The notes beneath the pieces were generated by a model. That model was not told where the DNA came from. It saw nothing but the letters and a program-made list of their open reading frames with translations, and ran no database searches. Positions 44,463 through 52,871 of a stretch of DNA of 64,000 nt are shown here, piece after piece. The stretch's first letter is position 1, and every line of letters starts with the position of its first letter. Position numbers and translations under genes: made by a program. This DNA comes from Burkholderia anthina (GTDB lineage Bacteria > Pseudomonadota > Gammaproteobacteria > Burkholderiales > Burkholderiaceae). The stretch spans positions 186,001-250,000 of the forward strand of contig NZ_CABVLY010000001.1 of assembly GCF_902498995.1 (NCBI RefSeq), written 5' to 3'.

Positions 44463-45415
44463 GCGAACCGCTGCTTTCTTCCGACGCAGGGGCCGGCGAC
44501 GACGCGGCCGCGGCATCGCCCGCGCTGCGTGCGAGCCGCGCGTCGATCGACGTGTTCTGCGATGCGCTGTGGCTCGAGCACGGGCTCGCGCGCAATACGC
44601 TCGACGCCTACCGGCGCGATCTGGTGCTGTTTTCCCAATGGCTCGCCGCGACGCACGACGCGCCGCTCGACGCGGCCGACGAAGCGATGGTGACGGGCTA
44701 TATCTCCGCGCGCAGCGACGGCAAGGCGACGTCGTCGAACCGCCGTTTGTCGGTGTTCCGGCGCTATTACGGCTGGGCCGTGCGCGAACATCGCGCGAGC
44801 GCCGATCCGACGCTGCGGATCACGTCGGCGAAGCAGGCCGCGCGCTTTCCGTCGACGTTGTCCGAGGCGCAGGTCGAGGCGCTGCTCGGCGCGCCCGACA
44901 TCGACACGCCGCTTGGCCTGCGCGATCGCACGATGCTCGAGCTGATGTACGCGAGCGGGCTGCGCGTGAGCGAGCTCGTCACGCTGAAGACGGTCGAGGT
45001 CGGGCTCAACGAAGGCGTCGTGCGCGTGATGGGCAAGGGCTCGAAGGAGCGGCTCGTGCCGTTCGGCGAAGTCGCGCACGGCTGGATCGAGCGCTATCTG
45101 CGCGAGGCGCGGCCGGCGCTGCTCGGTGCGCGCGCGGCCGACGCGCTGTTCGTGACCGCGCGCGGCGACGGGATGACGCGCCAGCAGTTCTGGAACATCA
45201 TCAAGCGCCACGCGCAGCACGCCGACGTGCGCGCGCACCTGTCGCCGCACACGCTGCGGCACGCGTTCGCGACGCACCTGCTGAACCACGGCGCCGACCT
45301 GCGCGTCGTGCAGCTGCTGCTCGGCCACAGCGACATCTCGACCACGCAGATCTACACGCACGTCGCGCGCGAGCGGCTGAAGACGTTGCACGCGCAACAC
45401 CATCCGCGCGGCTGA
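44459..45415 (+). CDS. xerD: Site-specific tyrosine recombinase XerD
   Basis: This 318-residue recombinase resolves chromosome dimers at dif with XerC. All catalytic residues are visible: Arg169 in ASGLRVSEL, Lys193 or 196 in MGKGSKERL, His264 and Arg267 in LSPHTLRHAFATHLL, His290 in LLGHSD and the nucleophile Tyr299 in TQIYTHV. The N-terminal SAM-like core-binding domain (about 25-115) precedes it. The first about 20 residues are extra. The start overlaps ogt (ATGA), giving coupled expression. Confidence 0.95.
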   Translation: MSEPLLSSDAGAGDDAAAASPALRASRASIDVFCDALWLEHGLARNTLDAYRRDLVLFSQWLAATHDAPLDAADEAMVTGYISARSDGKATSSNRRLSVFRRYYGWAVREHRASADPTLRITSAKQAARFPSTLSEAQVEALLGAPDIDTPLGLRDRTMLELMYASGLRVSELVTLKTVEVGLNEGVVRVMGKGSKERLVPFGEVAHGWIERYLREARPALLGARAADALFVTARGDGMTRQQFWNIIKRHAQHADVRAHLSPHTLRHAFATHLLNHGADLRVVQLLLGHSDISTTQIYTHVARERLKTLHAQHHPRG

Positions 45416-45460
45416 TTCGGCGCGTACCGGGCGGTTCACGCGCCGGCACGCGGCTGCGCG

Positions 45461-47023
45461 TTACGCGAGTTCGCGCAGCCTGTGCTTGAGCACCTTGCCG
45501 GTCGATGCGGCCGGCAGCGCATCGAGCACGCGAATGTGCGCCGGGCGCTTGTAAGGCGCGAGCCGTTCCGCGCACCATGCGTGCAGCGCGGCCTCGGTCG
45601 CTGCCGCGCCCGGCATCAGTTCGACGAACGCGAGCACTTCCTCGTTGCCCTCGACCGCGCGGCCGATGACCGCCGCCTGCACGACGTCCGGATGCGCGTT
45701 CAGCACCTGTTCGACTTCGACCGGATACACGTTGAAGCCCGAACGGATGATCAACTCCTTGCTGCGGCCCGCGATCGTCACCGCGCCGTCCGCTTCCTGC
45801 CGCGCGAGATCGCCGGTGCTCAGCCAGCCGTCGGGCGACACGGCGGCACGCGTGGCGTCCGCGTTGCGGTAGTAGCCGAGCATCACGTTCGGCCCGCGCA
45901 CGCGGATTTCGCCGACTTCGCCGGGCGGCACGCCGGTGCCGTCGGGTGCGACGATCCGCATCTCGACGCCGGGAATCGGCACGCCGACCGAGCAATCGGT
46001 GCGCGGCGCGTCGAGCGGCGTCTGCGTGATCGTCGGGCTGCTTTCGGTCATCCCGTAGCCGTTGTGCAGCGGCACGCCGTAGCGGCGCTCGACGCGCGCC
46101 TTCAGGTCGGCATCGAGCGGCGAGCCGCCCGAATACGCGAAGCGCAGCCGCGGCGCGTGCCACGCGTGAGCGTGCGTATGCAGGTGCTCGAGCAGCTTCG
46201 CGTGCATCGCGGGCACGCCCTGGAAGATCGTCACGCCTTCGTCGGCCAGCGCGACGCGCACGGCCTCCGGCGAGAAGCGCGGCGCGAGCCGCAGCGTCGC
46301 GCCGGCATACAGGCTGCCGAGGCAGACCGACGCGAGCCCGTACACGTGCGACACGGGCAGCACTGTGTACACCACGTCGTCGGGCGACACGCGGCGCAGC
46401 GTGCTCGAGGTTGCCGCGATGAACAGCAGGTTGCGATGCGACAGCATCACGCCTTTCGGCGCGCCGGTGGTGCCGGTCGTGTAGATCAGCGCCGCGCATT
46501 GGGCGGCGCCGTCGGCCGCGACGGGTTCGTCGGGGGCGTTCGCGTCGAGCCGATGCGACCACGCGCCGATGTCGACCGGCAGCGCGCCGGCCGGCGTCGC
46601 GTCGTGGCGCGCCGCGTGCGCGCGCGCATCGGGCGACGTCTCCGTCGCGAAGGCGATCAGTTTCGGCCGCGCGTGCGCGGCGATCGCATCGAGTTCGCCG
46701 GCCGACAGCCGCGCGTTCGTCATCAGCGCCCAGGCGTCGACGCGCGCGACCGCGAACAGCAGCACGATCTGCGCGACGCTGTTTTCGGCCACGATCATCA
46801 CGCGATCGCCGCCGCGCACGCCGAGGCTCGCGAGCCGCTCGGCGGCCGCGTCGACGGCGCGTGCCAGCTCGCCGTACGACAGGCGGCGCGCGTCCTCGAT
46901 CAACGCCGGGTGCGCGGGTGCGCGCGCGGCCCAGCGGGCGGGCACGTCGGCGATACGATCGGGCAACGCGGCGAGCAGGGCCGCGACGTCGAGCGGCGCG
47001 GATGAGCGGTCAGACGAGGTCAT
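45461..47023 (-). CDS. AMP-dependent acyl-CoA ligase (class I adenylate-forming)
   Basis: This 520-residue adenylate-forming ligase has P-loop YTTGTTGAPKG, NGYGMTESSP (A5), GWLSTGDLARQE (A7), IIRSGFNVYPVEVE (A8), and the C-terminal Lys in ASTGKVLKHRLREL (A10). It would activate a fatty or aromatic acid to its CoA thioester. The acid is unknown; the binding-pocket residues do not allow a choice by eye. The ATG has CAGGAGACGCC before it. It is convergent with xerD. Confidence 0.9.
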   Translation of the reverse strand: MTSSDRSSAPLDVAALLAALPDRIADVPARWAARAPAHPALIEDARRLSYGELARAVDAAAERLASLGVRGGDRVMIVAENSVAQIVLLFAVARVDAWALMTNARLSAGELDAIAAHARPKLIAFATETSPDARAHAARHDATPAGALPVDIGAWSHRLDANAPDEPVAADGAAQCAALIYTTGTTGAPKGVMLSHRNLLFIAATSSTLRRVSPDDVVYTVLPVSHVYGLASVCLGSLYAGATLRLAPRFSPEAVRVALADEGVTIFQGVPAMHAKLLEHLHTHAHAWHAPRLRFAYSGGSPLDADLKARVERRYGVPLHNGYGMTESSPTITQTPLDAPRTDCSVGVPIPGVEMRIVAPDGTGVPPGEVGEIRVRGPNVMLGYYRNADATRAAVSPDGWLSTGDLARQEADGAVTIAGRSKELIIRSGFNVYPVEVEQVLNAHPDVVQAAVIGRAVEGNEEVLAFVELMPGAAATEAALHAWCAERLAPYKRPAHIRVLDALPAASTGKVLKHRLRELA

Positions 47024-47287
47024 GGCGTCTCCTGTGAAGGGGCCGGGCGGCGGCGCGGCGATATTTGCGAACGATCGTGCCATGGCGGCGCATGCGCCAC
47101 AATCGGCCAATCGGGCAATAACGCTTCGCACGCGCCGCAATGATGGCGCGTCGCGGGGCGATGGTTTCGGCCGGTGCCCGAGGGGGCCGCGAGTATACCG
47201 CCGGCGCGGCGCGCATTCGCGCGAGCCCGTGACGGACGATCGTGCAATGGCGCCCGCCGGCCGGTCGTTCGCCATTAAAATGCGGCC
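47024..47287. other. Divergent gap between acyl-CoA ligase and ybaK genes
   Basis: This 264-bp gap has no ORF of note. The right end holds TAAAAT (47276-47281) placed 6 nt before the ybaK ATG, a candidate -10 of a leaderless transcript. The acyl-CoA ligase promoter was not recognised. Confidence 0.5.
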
Positions 47288-47779
47288 ATGAGCAAATCCA
47301 GACACGTATCCGAGACACCCGCGACCCAGCTGCTGCGCCGCCACGCCGTCGCGTTCGGCGAGCATCCGTACGAATATGTCGAGCACGGCGGCACCGGCGA
47401 ATCGGCGCGCCAGCTCGGCGTCGACGAACACAGCGTCGTGAAGACGCTCGTGATGGAGGACGAGCACGCGAAGCCGCTGATCGTGCTGATGCACGGCGAC
47501 CGCACGGTGTCGACCAAGAACCTCGCGCGGCAGATCGGCGCGAAGCGCATCGAGCCGTGCAAGCCCGAGGTCGCGAACCGCCACTCCGGCTACCTGGTCG
47601 GCGGCACGTCGCCGTTCGGCACGCGCAAGACGATGCCCGTGTACGTCGAATCGACGATCCTCGAATTGCCGACGATCTACCTGAACGGCGGCCGCCGCGG
47701 CTATCTCGTGAGCCTCGCGCCCGCGGTGCTCGCGACGCTGCTCGGCGCGACGCCCGTGCAGTGCGCGAGCGTCGACTGA
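47288..47779 (+). CDS. ybaK: Cys-tRNA(Pro)/Cys-tRNA(Cys) deacylase YbaK
   Basis: This 163-residue trans-editing enzyme clears Cys-tRNA(Pro). The family blocks are VKTLVM, DRTVSTKNLARQIGAKRIEPCKPEVANRHSGYLVGGTSPFGTRKTMPVYVE with the conserved catalytic Lys and GxxxP loop. Length fits. No Shine-Dalgarno is seen; TAAAAT lies 6 nt before the ATG. Confidence 0.94.
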   Translation: MSKSRHVSETPATQLLRRHAVAFGEHPYEYVEHGGTGESARQLGVDEHSVVKTLVMEDEHAKPLIVLMHGDRTVSTKNLARQIGAKRIEPCKPEVANRHSGYLVGGTSPFGTRKTMPVYVESTILELPTIYLNGGRRGYLVSLAPAVLATLLGATPVQCASVD

Positions 47780-47961
47780 GGGTTTCACCTTCGTGGCAGG
47801 CCGTGCTCGTTCGGTAGAATGGGCGCCGTTTCGGCTGGTCGGCCCGTGTGGCCGGCCGCCACAGCCTGCCGGCGGTTCGTCGCGACGGCGCCTGCCGCCT
47901 CCGGCCGGCACGCCGCGCCCGGCCGTCCCTTCACCGATACGTTGAAAGAAGAGTTCTCCGC

Positions 47962-48603
47962 ATGCAGATCCTGCTCGCCGCACTTGTTGCCTACCTGATC
48001 GGTTCGGTGTCGTTCGCCGTCGTCGTCAGCGCCGCAATGGGCCTGGCCGATCCCCGTTCGTACGGGTCGAAGAATCCCGGCGCGACCAACGTGCTGCGCA
48101 GCGGCAACAAGAAGGCCGCAATCCTGACGCTCGTCGGCGACGCGTTCAAGGGCTGGATCGCCGTCTGGCTCGCGCGGCGCTTCGGGCTGCCCGACGTCGC
48201 GGTCGCCTGGGTCGCGATCGCCGTGTTCCTCGGCCACCTGTATCCGGTGTTCTTCCGCTTCCAGGGCGGCAAGGGCGTCGCGACCGCGGCCGGCGTGCTG
48301 CTCGCCGTGCACCCGGCGCTCGGGCTCGCGACCGCGCTGACCTGGCTGATCATCGCGTTCTTCTTCCGCTATTCGTCGCTCGCGGCGCTGGTGGCGGCCG
48401 TGTTCGCGCCGCTGTTCGACGTGTTCCTGTTCGGCATGCCGGGCCATAACCCGGTCGCATGGGCCGTGCTCGCGATGAGCGTGCTGCTCGTGTGGCGTCA
48501 CCGCGGCAACATCTCGAAGCTGCTGGCGGGGCAGGAAAGCCGGATCGGCGACAAGAAGAAGGCAGCGGCCGACGGCGGCGCGCAGGACGGCGGGAAAGCC
48601 TGA
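47962..48603 (+). CDS. plsY: Glycerol-3-phosphate acyltransferase PlsY
   Basis: This 213-residue inner-membrane enzyme acylates glycerol 3-phosphate from acyl-phosphate, the first step of phospholipid synthesis. The three loops are visible: [32 protein letters not shown] and [25 protein letters not shown]. About five membrane segments follow the usual topology, with a Lys/Ala/Gly-rich C-terminal tail. The ATG at 47962 has AAGAAGAG upstream. Confidence 0.95.
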   Translation: MQILLAALVAYLIGSVSFAVVVSAAMGLADPRSYGSKNPGATNVLRSGNKKAAILTLVGDAFKGWIAVWLARRFGLPDVAVAWVAIAVFLGHLYPVFFRFQGGKGVATAAGVLLAVHPALGLATALTWLIIAFFFRYSSLAALVAAVFAPLFDVFLFGMPGHNPVAWAVLAMSVLLVWRHRGNISKLLAGQESRIGDKKKAAADGGAQDGGKA

Positions 48604-48678
48604 AGGAAGGCGTGACTGCGGCCGCCCGCCGGGGCGCGCGGGGCCCGGCGGCGCGGCATGACTGGCCGACGGCGTCGA

Positions 48679-49164
48679 TCAGTCGCGGAAGTTGTTGAAG
48701 TCGAGCGGGGTGTCGGTCACGTCCTTGCGCAGCATCGCGATCACGTTCTGCAGATCGTCGCGCTTCGTGCCGGCCACGCGCACCGCGTCGCCCTGGATGC
48801 TCGCCTGCACCTTGATCTTGCTGTCTTTCACGAGCCTGACGATCTTCTTCGCGAGATCGCCCGTCACGCCTTTCTTCACGGTGACGATCTGCTTGACCTT
48901 GTCGCCGCCGATCTTCTCGACCTTGCCGTAGTCGAGGAAGCGCACGTCGACGTTGCGCTTGGCCAGCTTGTTGATCAGCACGTCCTTGACCTGGCCGAGC
49001 TTGAAATCGTCGTCGGCGAACAGCGTGAGCTCGCGCTCCTTGTGCTCGACGCGTGCGTCGGAGCCCTTGAAGTCGAAGCGCGTCGAAATTTCCTTGTTCG
49101 ACTGCTCGATGGCGTTCTTCACTTCGATCATGTTCGCTTCGGAAACGACGTCGAACGATGGCAT
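48679..49164 (-). CDS. yajQ: YajQ-family cyclic-di-GMP/nucleotide-binding protein
   Basis: This 161-residue YajQ/UPF0234 protein has [37 protein letters not shown] at the N-terminus and the second repeat [36 protein letters not shown]. Family members bind cyclic-di-GMP and regulate virulence in Xanthomonas. The start chosen gives MPSF with AGGGAG upstream. It is divergent from murB. Confidence 0.95.
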   Translation of the reverse strand: MPSFDVVSEANMIEVKNAIEQSNKEISTRFDFKGSDARVEHKERELTLFADDDFKLGQVKDVLINKLAKRNVDVRFLDYGKVEKIGGDKVKQIVTVKKGVTGDLAKKIVRLVKDSKIKVQASIQGDAVRVAGTKRDDLQNVIAMLRKDVTDTPLDFNNFRD

Positions 49165-49213
49165 GGCATTCTCCCTTGAGATGCGGGCGCCCGGCTCGCG
49201 CGCGGGCACTCGC

Positions 49214-49219
49214 TATAAT
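49214..49219 (+). promoter_or_regulatory. Candidate murB -10 element TATAAT
   Basis: TATAAT at 49214-49219 lies in the yajQ/murB divergent gap, about 80 bp upstream of the murB start. A matching -35 hexamer is not clear. The leader that would follow contains a 16-codon ORF (49244-49294) without a Shine-Dalgarno. Confidence 0.45.
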
Positions 49220-49300
49220 TGCGGACTGTTTGCCATTTTACCGATGCCCCTTCGTTTGCCCAAGGCCGGCCGTGCGCCTGCCGGGCGGACGTGACCGCGA

Positions 49301-50350
49301 ATGCCGATGCCTCCTGACGATTCCGCCCTGTCGCTGCTCCCCGACCATCCGCTCGCCGCGCACAACACGTTCGGCATCGGCGCGCGCGCGCGCTTCGCCG
49401 CACGCATCACGGATGCGGCGCAGTTCGCGGCGCTGCATCGCGACCCGCGCATCGCGAACCTGCCGCAACTCGTGCTCGGCGGCGGCAGCAATGTTGTGTT
49501 CACGCGCGATTTCGACGGCGTCGTGCTGCTCGACGAGATCGCCGGCCGCCGCGTCGTGCGCGAAGACGACGACGCATGGTACGTCGAGGCCGGCGGCGGC
49601 GAGACGTGGCACGCGTTCGTCGCATGGACGCTCGAGCACGGGATGCCGGGCCTCGAGAACCTCGCGCTGATTCCGGGCACCGTCGGCGCCGCGCCGATCC
49701 AGAACATCGGCGCGTACGGCCTCGAGATGAAGACGTATTTCGACTCGCTGGTCGCCGTCGAGCTCGCGACGGGGCGCAGCGAGCGCTTCGACGCCGCGCG
49801 CTGCGCATTCGGTTATCGGGACAGCTTCTTCAAGCGGGAAGGGCGCGGGCGCTTCGCGATCGTGGCGGTGACGTTCCGGCTGCCCAAGCGCTGGACGCCG
49901 CGGCTCGGCTATGCGGACGTCACGCGCGAGCTCGACGCGCGCGGCATCGCGGCCGATGCGGCGACGCCGCGCGACGTGTTCGACGCGGTCGTCGCGATCC
50001 GCCGCGCGAAGCTGCCCGATCCGCTCGTGCTCGGCAACGCGGGCAGCTTCTTCAAGAATCCGGTGATCGACGCCGCGCAGTTCGATGCGCTGCGCGCACG
50101 CGCGCCGGACGTCGTGTCGTATCCGCAGCCGGACGGGCACGTGAAGCTCGCGGCCGGCTGGCTGATCGATCGCTGCGGCTGGAAAGGGCGCGCGCTCGGC
50201 GCCGCGGCCGTGCACGACCGGCAGGCGCTCGTGCTGGTCAACCGCGGCGGCGCGACGGGCGCCGACGTGCTCGCGCTGGCGCGCGCGATCCAGGACGACG
50301 TGCGCACGCGCTTCGGCGTCGAGCTCGAACCGGAACCGGTCTGCCTGTAA
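49301..50350 (+). CDS. murB: UDP-N-acetylenolpyruvoylglucosamine reductase MurB
   Basis: This 349-residue FAD enzyme makes UDP-MurNAc in peptidoglycan synthesis. FAD-binding blocks are [15 protein letters not shown] and [32 protein letters not shown] follows, and the proton-donor Ser of [11 protein letters not shown] is at about residue 249. The C-terminal catalytic Glu is in VELEPEPV. A shorter start two residues later is possible. It converges with argF over a strong terminator. Confidence 0.95.
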   Translation: MPMPPDDSALSLLPDHPLAAHNTFGIGARARFAARITDAAQFAALHRDPRIANLPQLVLGGGSNVVFTRDFDGVVLLDEIAGRRVVREDDDAWYVEAGGGETWHAFVAWTLEHGMPGLENLALIPGTVGAAPIQNIGAYGLEMKTYFDSLVAVELATGRSERFDAARCAFGYRDSFFKREGRGRFAIVAVTFRLPKRWTPRLGYADVTRELDARGIAADAATPRDVFDAVVAIRRAKLPDPLVLGNAGSFFKNPVIDAAQFDALRARAPDVVSYPQPDGHVKLAAGWLIDRCGWKGRALGAAAVHDRQALVLVNRGGATGADVLALARAIQDDVRTRFGVELEPEPVCL

Positions 50351-50393
50351 CGCGGCGCGCGTTCCCGGCTTTCAATTCCGTTTCGCCGGCACA

Positions 50394-50430
50394 AACAAAA
50401 AGCGCCGATCGACGATCGGCGCTTTTTGTT
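50394..50430. terminator. Bidirectional terminator between murB and argF
   Basis: A perfect palindrome of two 18-bp arms around one central base spans 50394-50430, with aacaaaaagcgccgatcg on the left. It has A-run and T-run ends, so it is a symmetrical intrinsic terminator for the convergent genes. Confidence 0.93.
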
Positions 50431-50468
50431 GCTTGCCGCCGGAGTGCGGCGGCGCGCGCGTGCTGCGC

Positions 50469-51398
50469 TCAGTGCTTGAGGCGGCCGAGCAGCAGGAACT
50501 CCATCAGCGCCTTCTGCACGTGCAGGCGGTTTTCCGCTTCGTCCCACACGACGCTTTGCGGGCCGTCGATCACGCCGGCCGTCACTTCCTCGCCGCGATG
50601 CGCGGGCAGGCAATGCATGAAGAGCGCATCGGCGTTCGCATGGCCTATCATTTCCTCGTCGACGCACCAGTCGGCAAACGCCTGCTTGCGTGCTTCGTTC
50701 TCGGCTTCGAAACCCATGCTCGTCCACACGTCGGTCGTCACGAGATCGGCGCCCTTGCATGCTTCGTTCGGATCGTCGAACACTTCGTAGAACGGCGCGC
50801 TGTCCGGCGACACGAGCTTCATGTCGAGCGCATAGCCCGGCGGCGTCGACAGGCGCAGCTTGAAGCCGAGGATCTGCGCGGCTTCGATCCACGTGTACAG
50901 CATGTTGTTCGCGTCGCCGACCCACGCGACCGTCTTGCCGGCGATCGGGCCGCGGTGCTCGTAGTACGTGAAGATGTCGGCGAGCACCTGGCACGGATGG
51001 TATTCGTTGGTCAGGCCGTTGATCACCGGCACGCGGGAGTTCTGCGCGAAGCGCGTGATCACGTCCTGCTCGAACGTGCGGATCATGATGATGTCGACCA
51101 TCCGCGAGATGACCTGCGCGGAATCCTCGACGGGCTCGCCGCGGCCGAGTTGCGTGTCGCGTGTGCTCATGAAGACCGCGTGGCCGCCGAGCTGGAAGAT
51201 GCCGGCTTCGAACGACAGCCGCGTGCGCGTCGAGCTCTTCTCGAAGATCATCGCGAGCGTGCGGTCGTGCAGCGGGTGATAGGTCTCGTAGTTCTTGAAC
51301 TTGCGTTTCAGGATACCCGTGCGTTCGAGCACGTACTCGTAGTCTTCCAGCGAGAAATCCTTGAACTGCAGGTAGTGACGAATGGTTTTGGCGGTCAT
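50469..51398 (-). CDS. argF: Ornithine carbamoyltransferase
   Basis: This 309-residue enzyme makes citrulline from ornithine and carbamoyl phosphate. The carbamoyl-phosphate motif SSTRTR ends at residue 60, and HPCQVLADI, GDANNMLYTWIEAA and the HCLPAHRGEEV motif with the active-site Cys follow. The start is the ATG giving MTAKTIRHYLQFKDFS. The upstream 425-bp region would hold its promoter. Confidence 0.96.
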   Translation of the reverse strand: MTAKTIRHYLQFKDFSLEDYEYVLERTGILKRKFKNYETYHPLHDRTLAMIFEKSSTRTRLSFEAGIFQLGGHAVFMSTRDTQLGRGEPVEDSAQVISRMVDIIMIRTFEQDVITRFAQNSRVPVINGLTNEYHPCQVLADIFTYYEHRGPIAGKTVAWVGDANNMLYTWIEAAQILGFKLRLSTPPGYALDMKLVSPDSAPFYEVFDDPNEACKGADLVTTDVWTSMGFEAENEARKQAFADWCVDEEMIGHANADALFMHCLPAHRGEEVTAGVIDGPQSVVWDEAENRLHVQKALMEFLLLGRLKH

Positions 51399-51823
51399 GA
51401 AACGAAATACGGCGGGTCTCACCCGGCAGCGAGGCCGGACGGCGCCGCCGTCGGGTGTGGATAACTCAAAGCAGCATAAAGGATTTTCTGTGCTTTGACG
51501 AGCCACGACGAAAGCCGGGGCGCGATCGAAGCGGGGCCCGGTCGGGTGCCGGAGGGTGTCGGAAGAGGGCCCGCGAGACGGCGCGCGATGGCGCACTGCG
51601 GTATAATTCAAAAGTTTTCTCCAGCCCGGCAGGCAAGCCGTTTCGCGCGCTGCCGGACACAAGCCATGCGCTGCACAAAACCGGTGCGGCGCGCCGGTGG
51701 CGCGCATCGAAGGCCTGTTTTTCAGGACGTCGGAGCGCTTGCGCCGCCGTCCACTCCAGCTTTGTGTTCGCGTATCCAGGCGCCGTCGCCTGGGCATCGC
51801 CGGGCCGTCACTTGGGTAACCAC
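51399..51823. other. Divergent gap between argF and the DUF3579 gene
   Basis: These 425 bp hold a TATAAT hexamer at 51602-51607, pointing right, about 215 bp before the DUF3579 start, so the transcript would have a long leader. The leader contains a short hairpin ccaggcg/cgcctgg at 51777-51794. Near argF, an AT-richer patch (51464-51500) with aaagca/tgcttt arms may hold the argF promoter. I see no gene. Confidence 0.5.
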
Positions 51824-52144
51824 ATGGCTGAAACCCCTCCGACCGAATTCTTCATCCAGGGCATCACGAAAGACGGGAAAAAATTTCGCCCGAGCGACTG
51901 GTCGGAGCGTCTGGCCGGCGTGATGGCCTGCTTCGGGCCCGGTGCGAGCGGGCGGAATGCGCGCCTGAAATATTCGCTGTACGTGCGCCCGACGATGATC
52001 GGCGACCTGAAATGCGTGATCCTCGATTCCCGGCTGCGCGACATCGAGCCGATGGCATTCGATTTCGTGCTGAATTTCGCGAAGGACAACAACCTCGTCG
52101 TCACCGAGGCGTGCGAACTGCCGGATCACGGCGAAAAGAAGTGA
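51824..52144 (+). CDS. DUF3579 domain protein
   Basis: This 106-residue protein of the DUF3579 family, common in betaproteobacteria, has no known function. It contains FFIQGITKDGKKFRPSDWSERLAGVMACFGPG and YVRPTMIGDLKCVILDSRLRDIEPMAFDFVLNFAKDNNLVV. It is compact and soluble, with no signal or membrane segment. The ATG giving MAETPPTEF has no clear Shine-Dalgarno. It converges with rpsT over a terminator. Confidence 0.88.
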   Translation: MAETPPTEFFIQGITKDGKKFRPSDWSERLAGVMACFGPGASGRNARLKYSLYVRPTMIGDLKCVILDSRLRDIEPMAFDFVLNFAKDNNLVVTEACELPDHGEKK

Positions 52145-52220
52145 GTGCGATGGGCGAGGGTGCTTCGCGCGTGCGGCGCGCGCCCGATGCCCGGCCGGCA
52201 TGATGTCCGGACGACGCGCA

Positions 52221-52252
52221 GCAAAAAAGCCCGCCTAGGCGGGCTTTTTTGC
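52221..52252. terminator. Bidirectional terminator between DUF3579 gene and rpsT
   Basis: A perfect 16-bp inverted repeat, gcaaaaaagcccgcct and its complement, has A6 and T6 ends. It serves both convergent genes. Confidence 0.93.
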
Positions 52253-52296
52253 GATCGCAGGAAACAGGAGCGCCCGCCGAAGCGGGGCGCACCGGA

Positions 52297-52569
52297 TTAC
52301 GCTGCTGCCTGCAGACCCTTGACGGCTGCGGCCAGGCGGCTCTTGCTGCGAGCGGCCTTGTTCTTGTGAACGATCTTCTTGTCGGCGATCGTGTCGATCG
52401 TCTTCACGGCAGCCTTGAACAGCTCGGCAGCCTTTGCCTGGTCGCCGGCTTCAACAGCCTTGCGAACCGACTTGATCGCGGTACGGAATTTCGAGCGCAG
52501 CGCCGAGTTGTGCGAATTTGCCTTCGCGGCTTGGCGGGCGCGCTTGCGTGCTTGTGCGGAGTTAGCCAT
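52297..52569 (-). CDS. rpsT: 30S ribosomal protein S20
   Basis: This 90-residue, very basic protein ([21 protein letters not shown]...) matches S20 along its whole length. S20 binds 16S rRNA early in 30S assembly and represses its own translation in E. coli. The codon choice is visibly less GC3-biased than neighbours (many -tt and -ca third positions), as expected for a highly expressed gene. Confidence 0.98.
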   Translation of the reverse strand: MANSAQARKRARQAAKANSHNSALRSKFRTAIKSVRKAVEAGDQAKAAELFKAAVKTIDTIADKKIVHKNKAARSKSRLAAAVKGLQAAA

Positions 52570-52871
52570 GACGGTTCCTTATCCTGTCCTGTTTCCAGAG
52601 CTTGGAGCCTGACGGCCAAGCGCTGCTTTTCGATCCGTCCCCTGAGAACGATTGCCCAGGGGCGCATAAAAAACGGTGATTTTAACCGAGGCCGAGACAT
52701 GAAAACGACAGGCGCCGTGCATGTACAGGCTCAGAAACCGGCAATTGTAGCAACAGAATCAAGCACGTGGCAAGTTCAACGTGACATCGGCCGGACGGGG
52801 CGCTGGCGGCACGCGTGCTTTTCGGCATCCGTCCGTGCCGGGTCACGCAACGTCCGTATAATAAGCGCCCC
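52570..52871. other. rpsT/murJ divergent region with rpsT leader hairpin
   Basis: This 302-bp gap contains the rpsT leader. A hairpin cccctg (52639-52644)/cagggg (52657-52662) lies about 70 bp upstream of rpsT, and a TAAAAT hexamer upstream of it on the minus strand (near 52680) is a possible -10. On the plus strand TATAAT at 52857-52862 lies 9 nt before the murJ ATG. Confidence 0.5.
52857..52862 (+). promoter_or_regulatory. Candidate murJ -10 element, near-leaderless
   Basis: A perfect TATAAT ends 9 nt before the ATG of murJ, and the intervening aagcgcccc has no Shine-Dalgarno. The transcript would start 0-3 nt before the ATG. A -35 hexamer is not clear. Confidence 0.5.

Noticed and set aside
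49244..49294. 16-codon ORF in the murB leader
   Set aside because: No Shine-Dalgarno and no overlap with murB; length is what chance would give.
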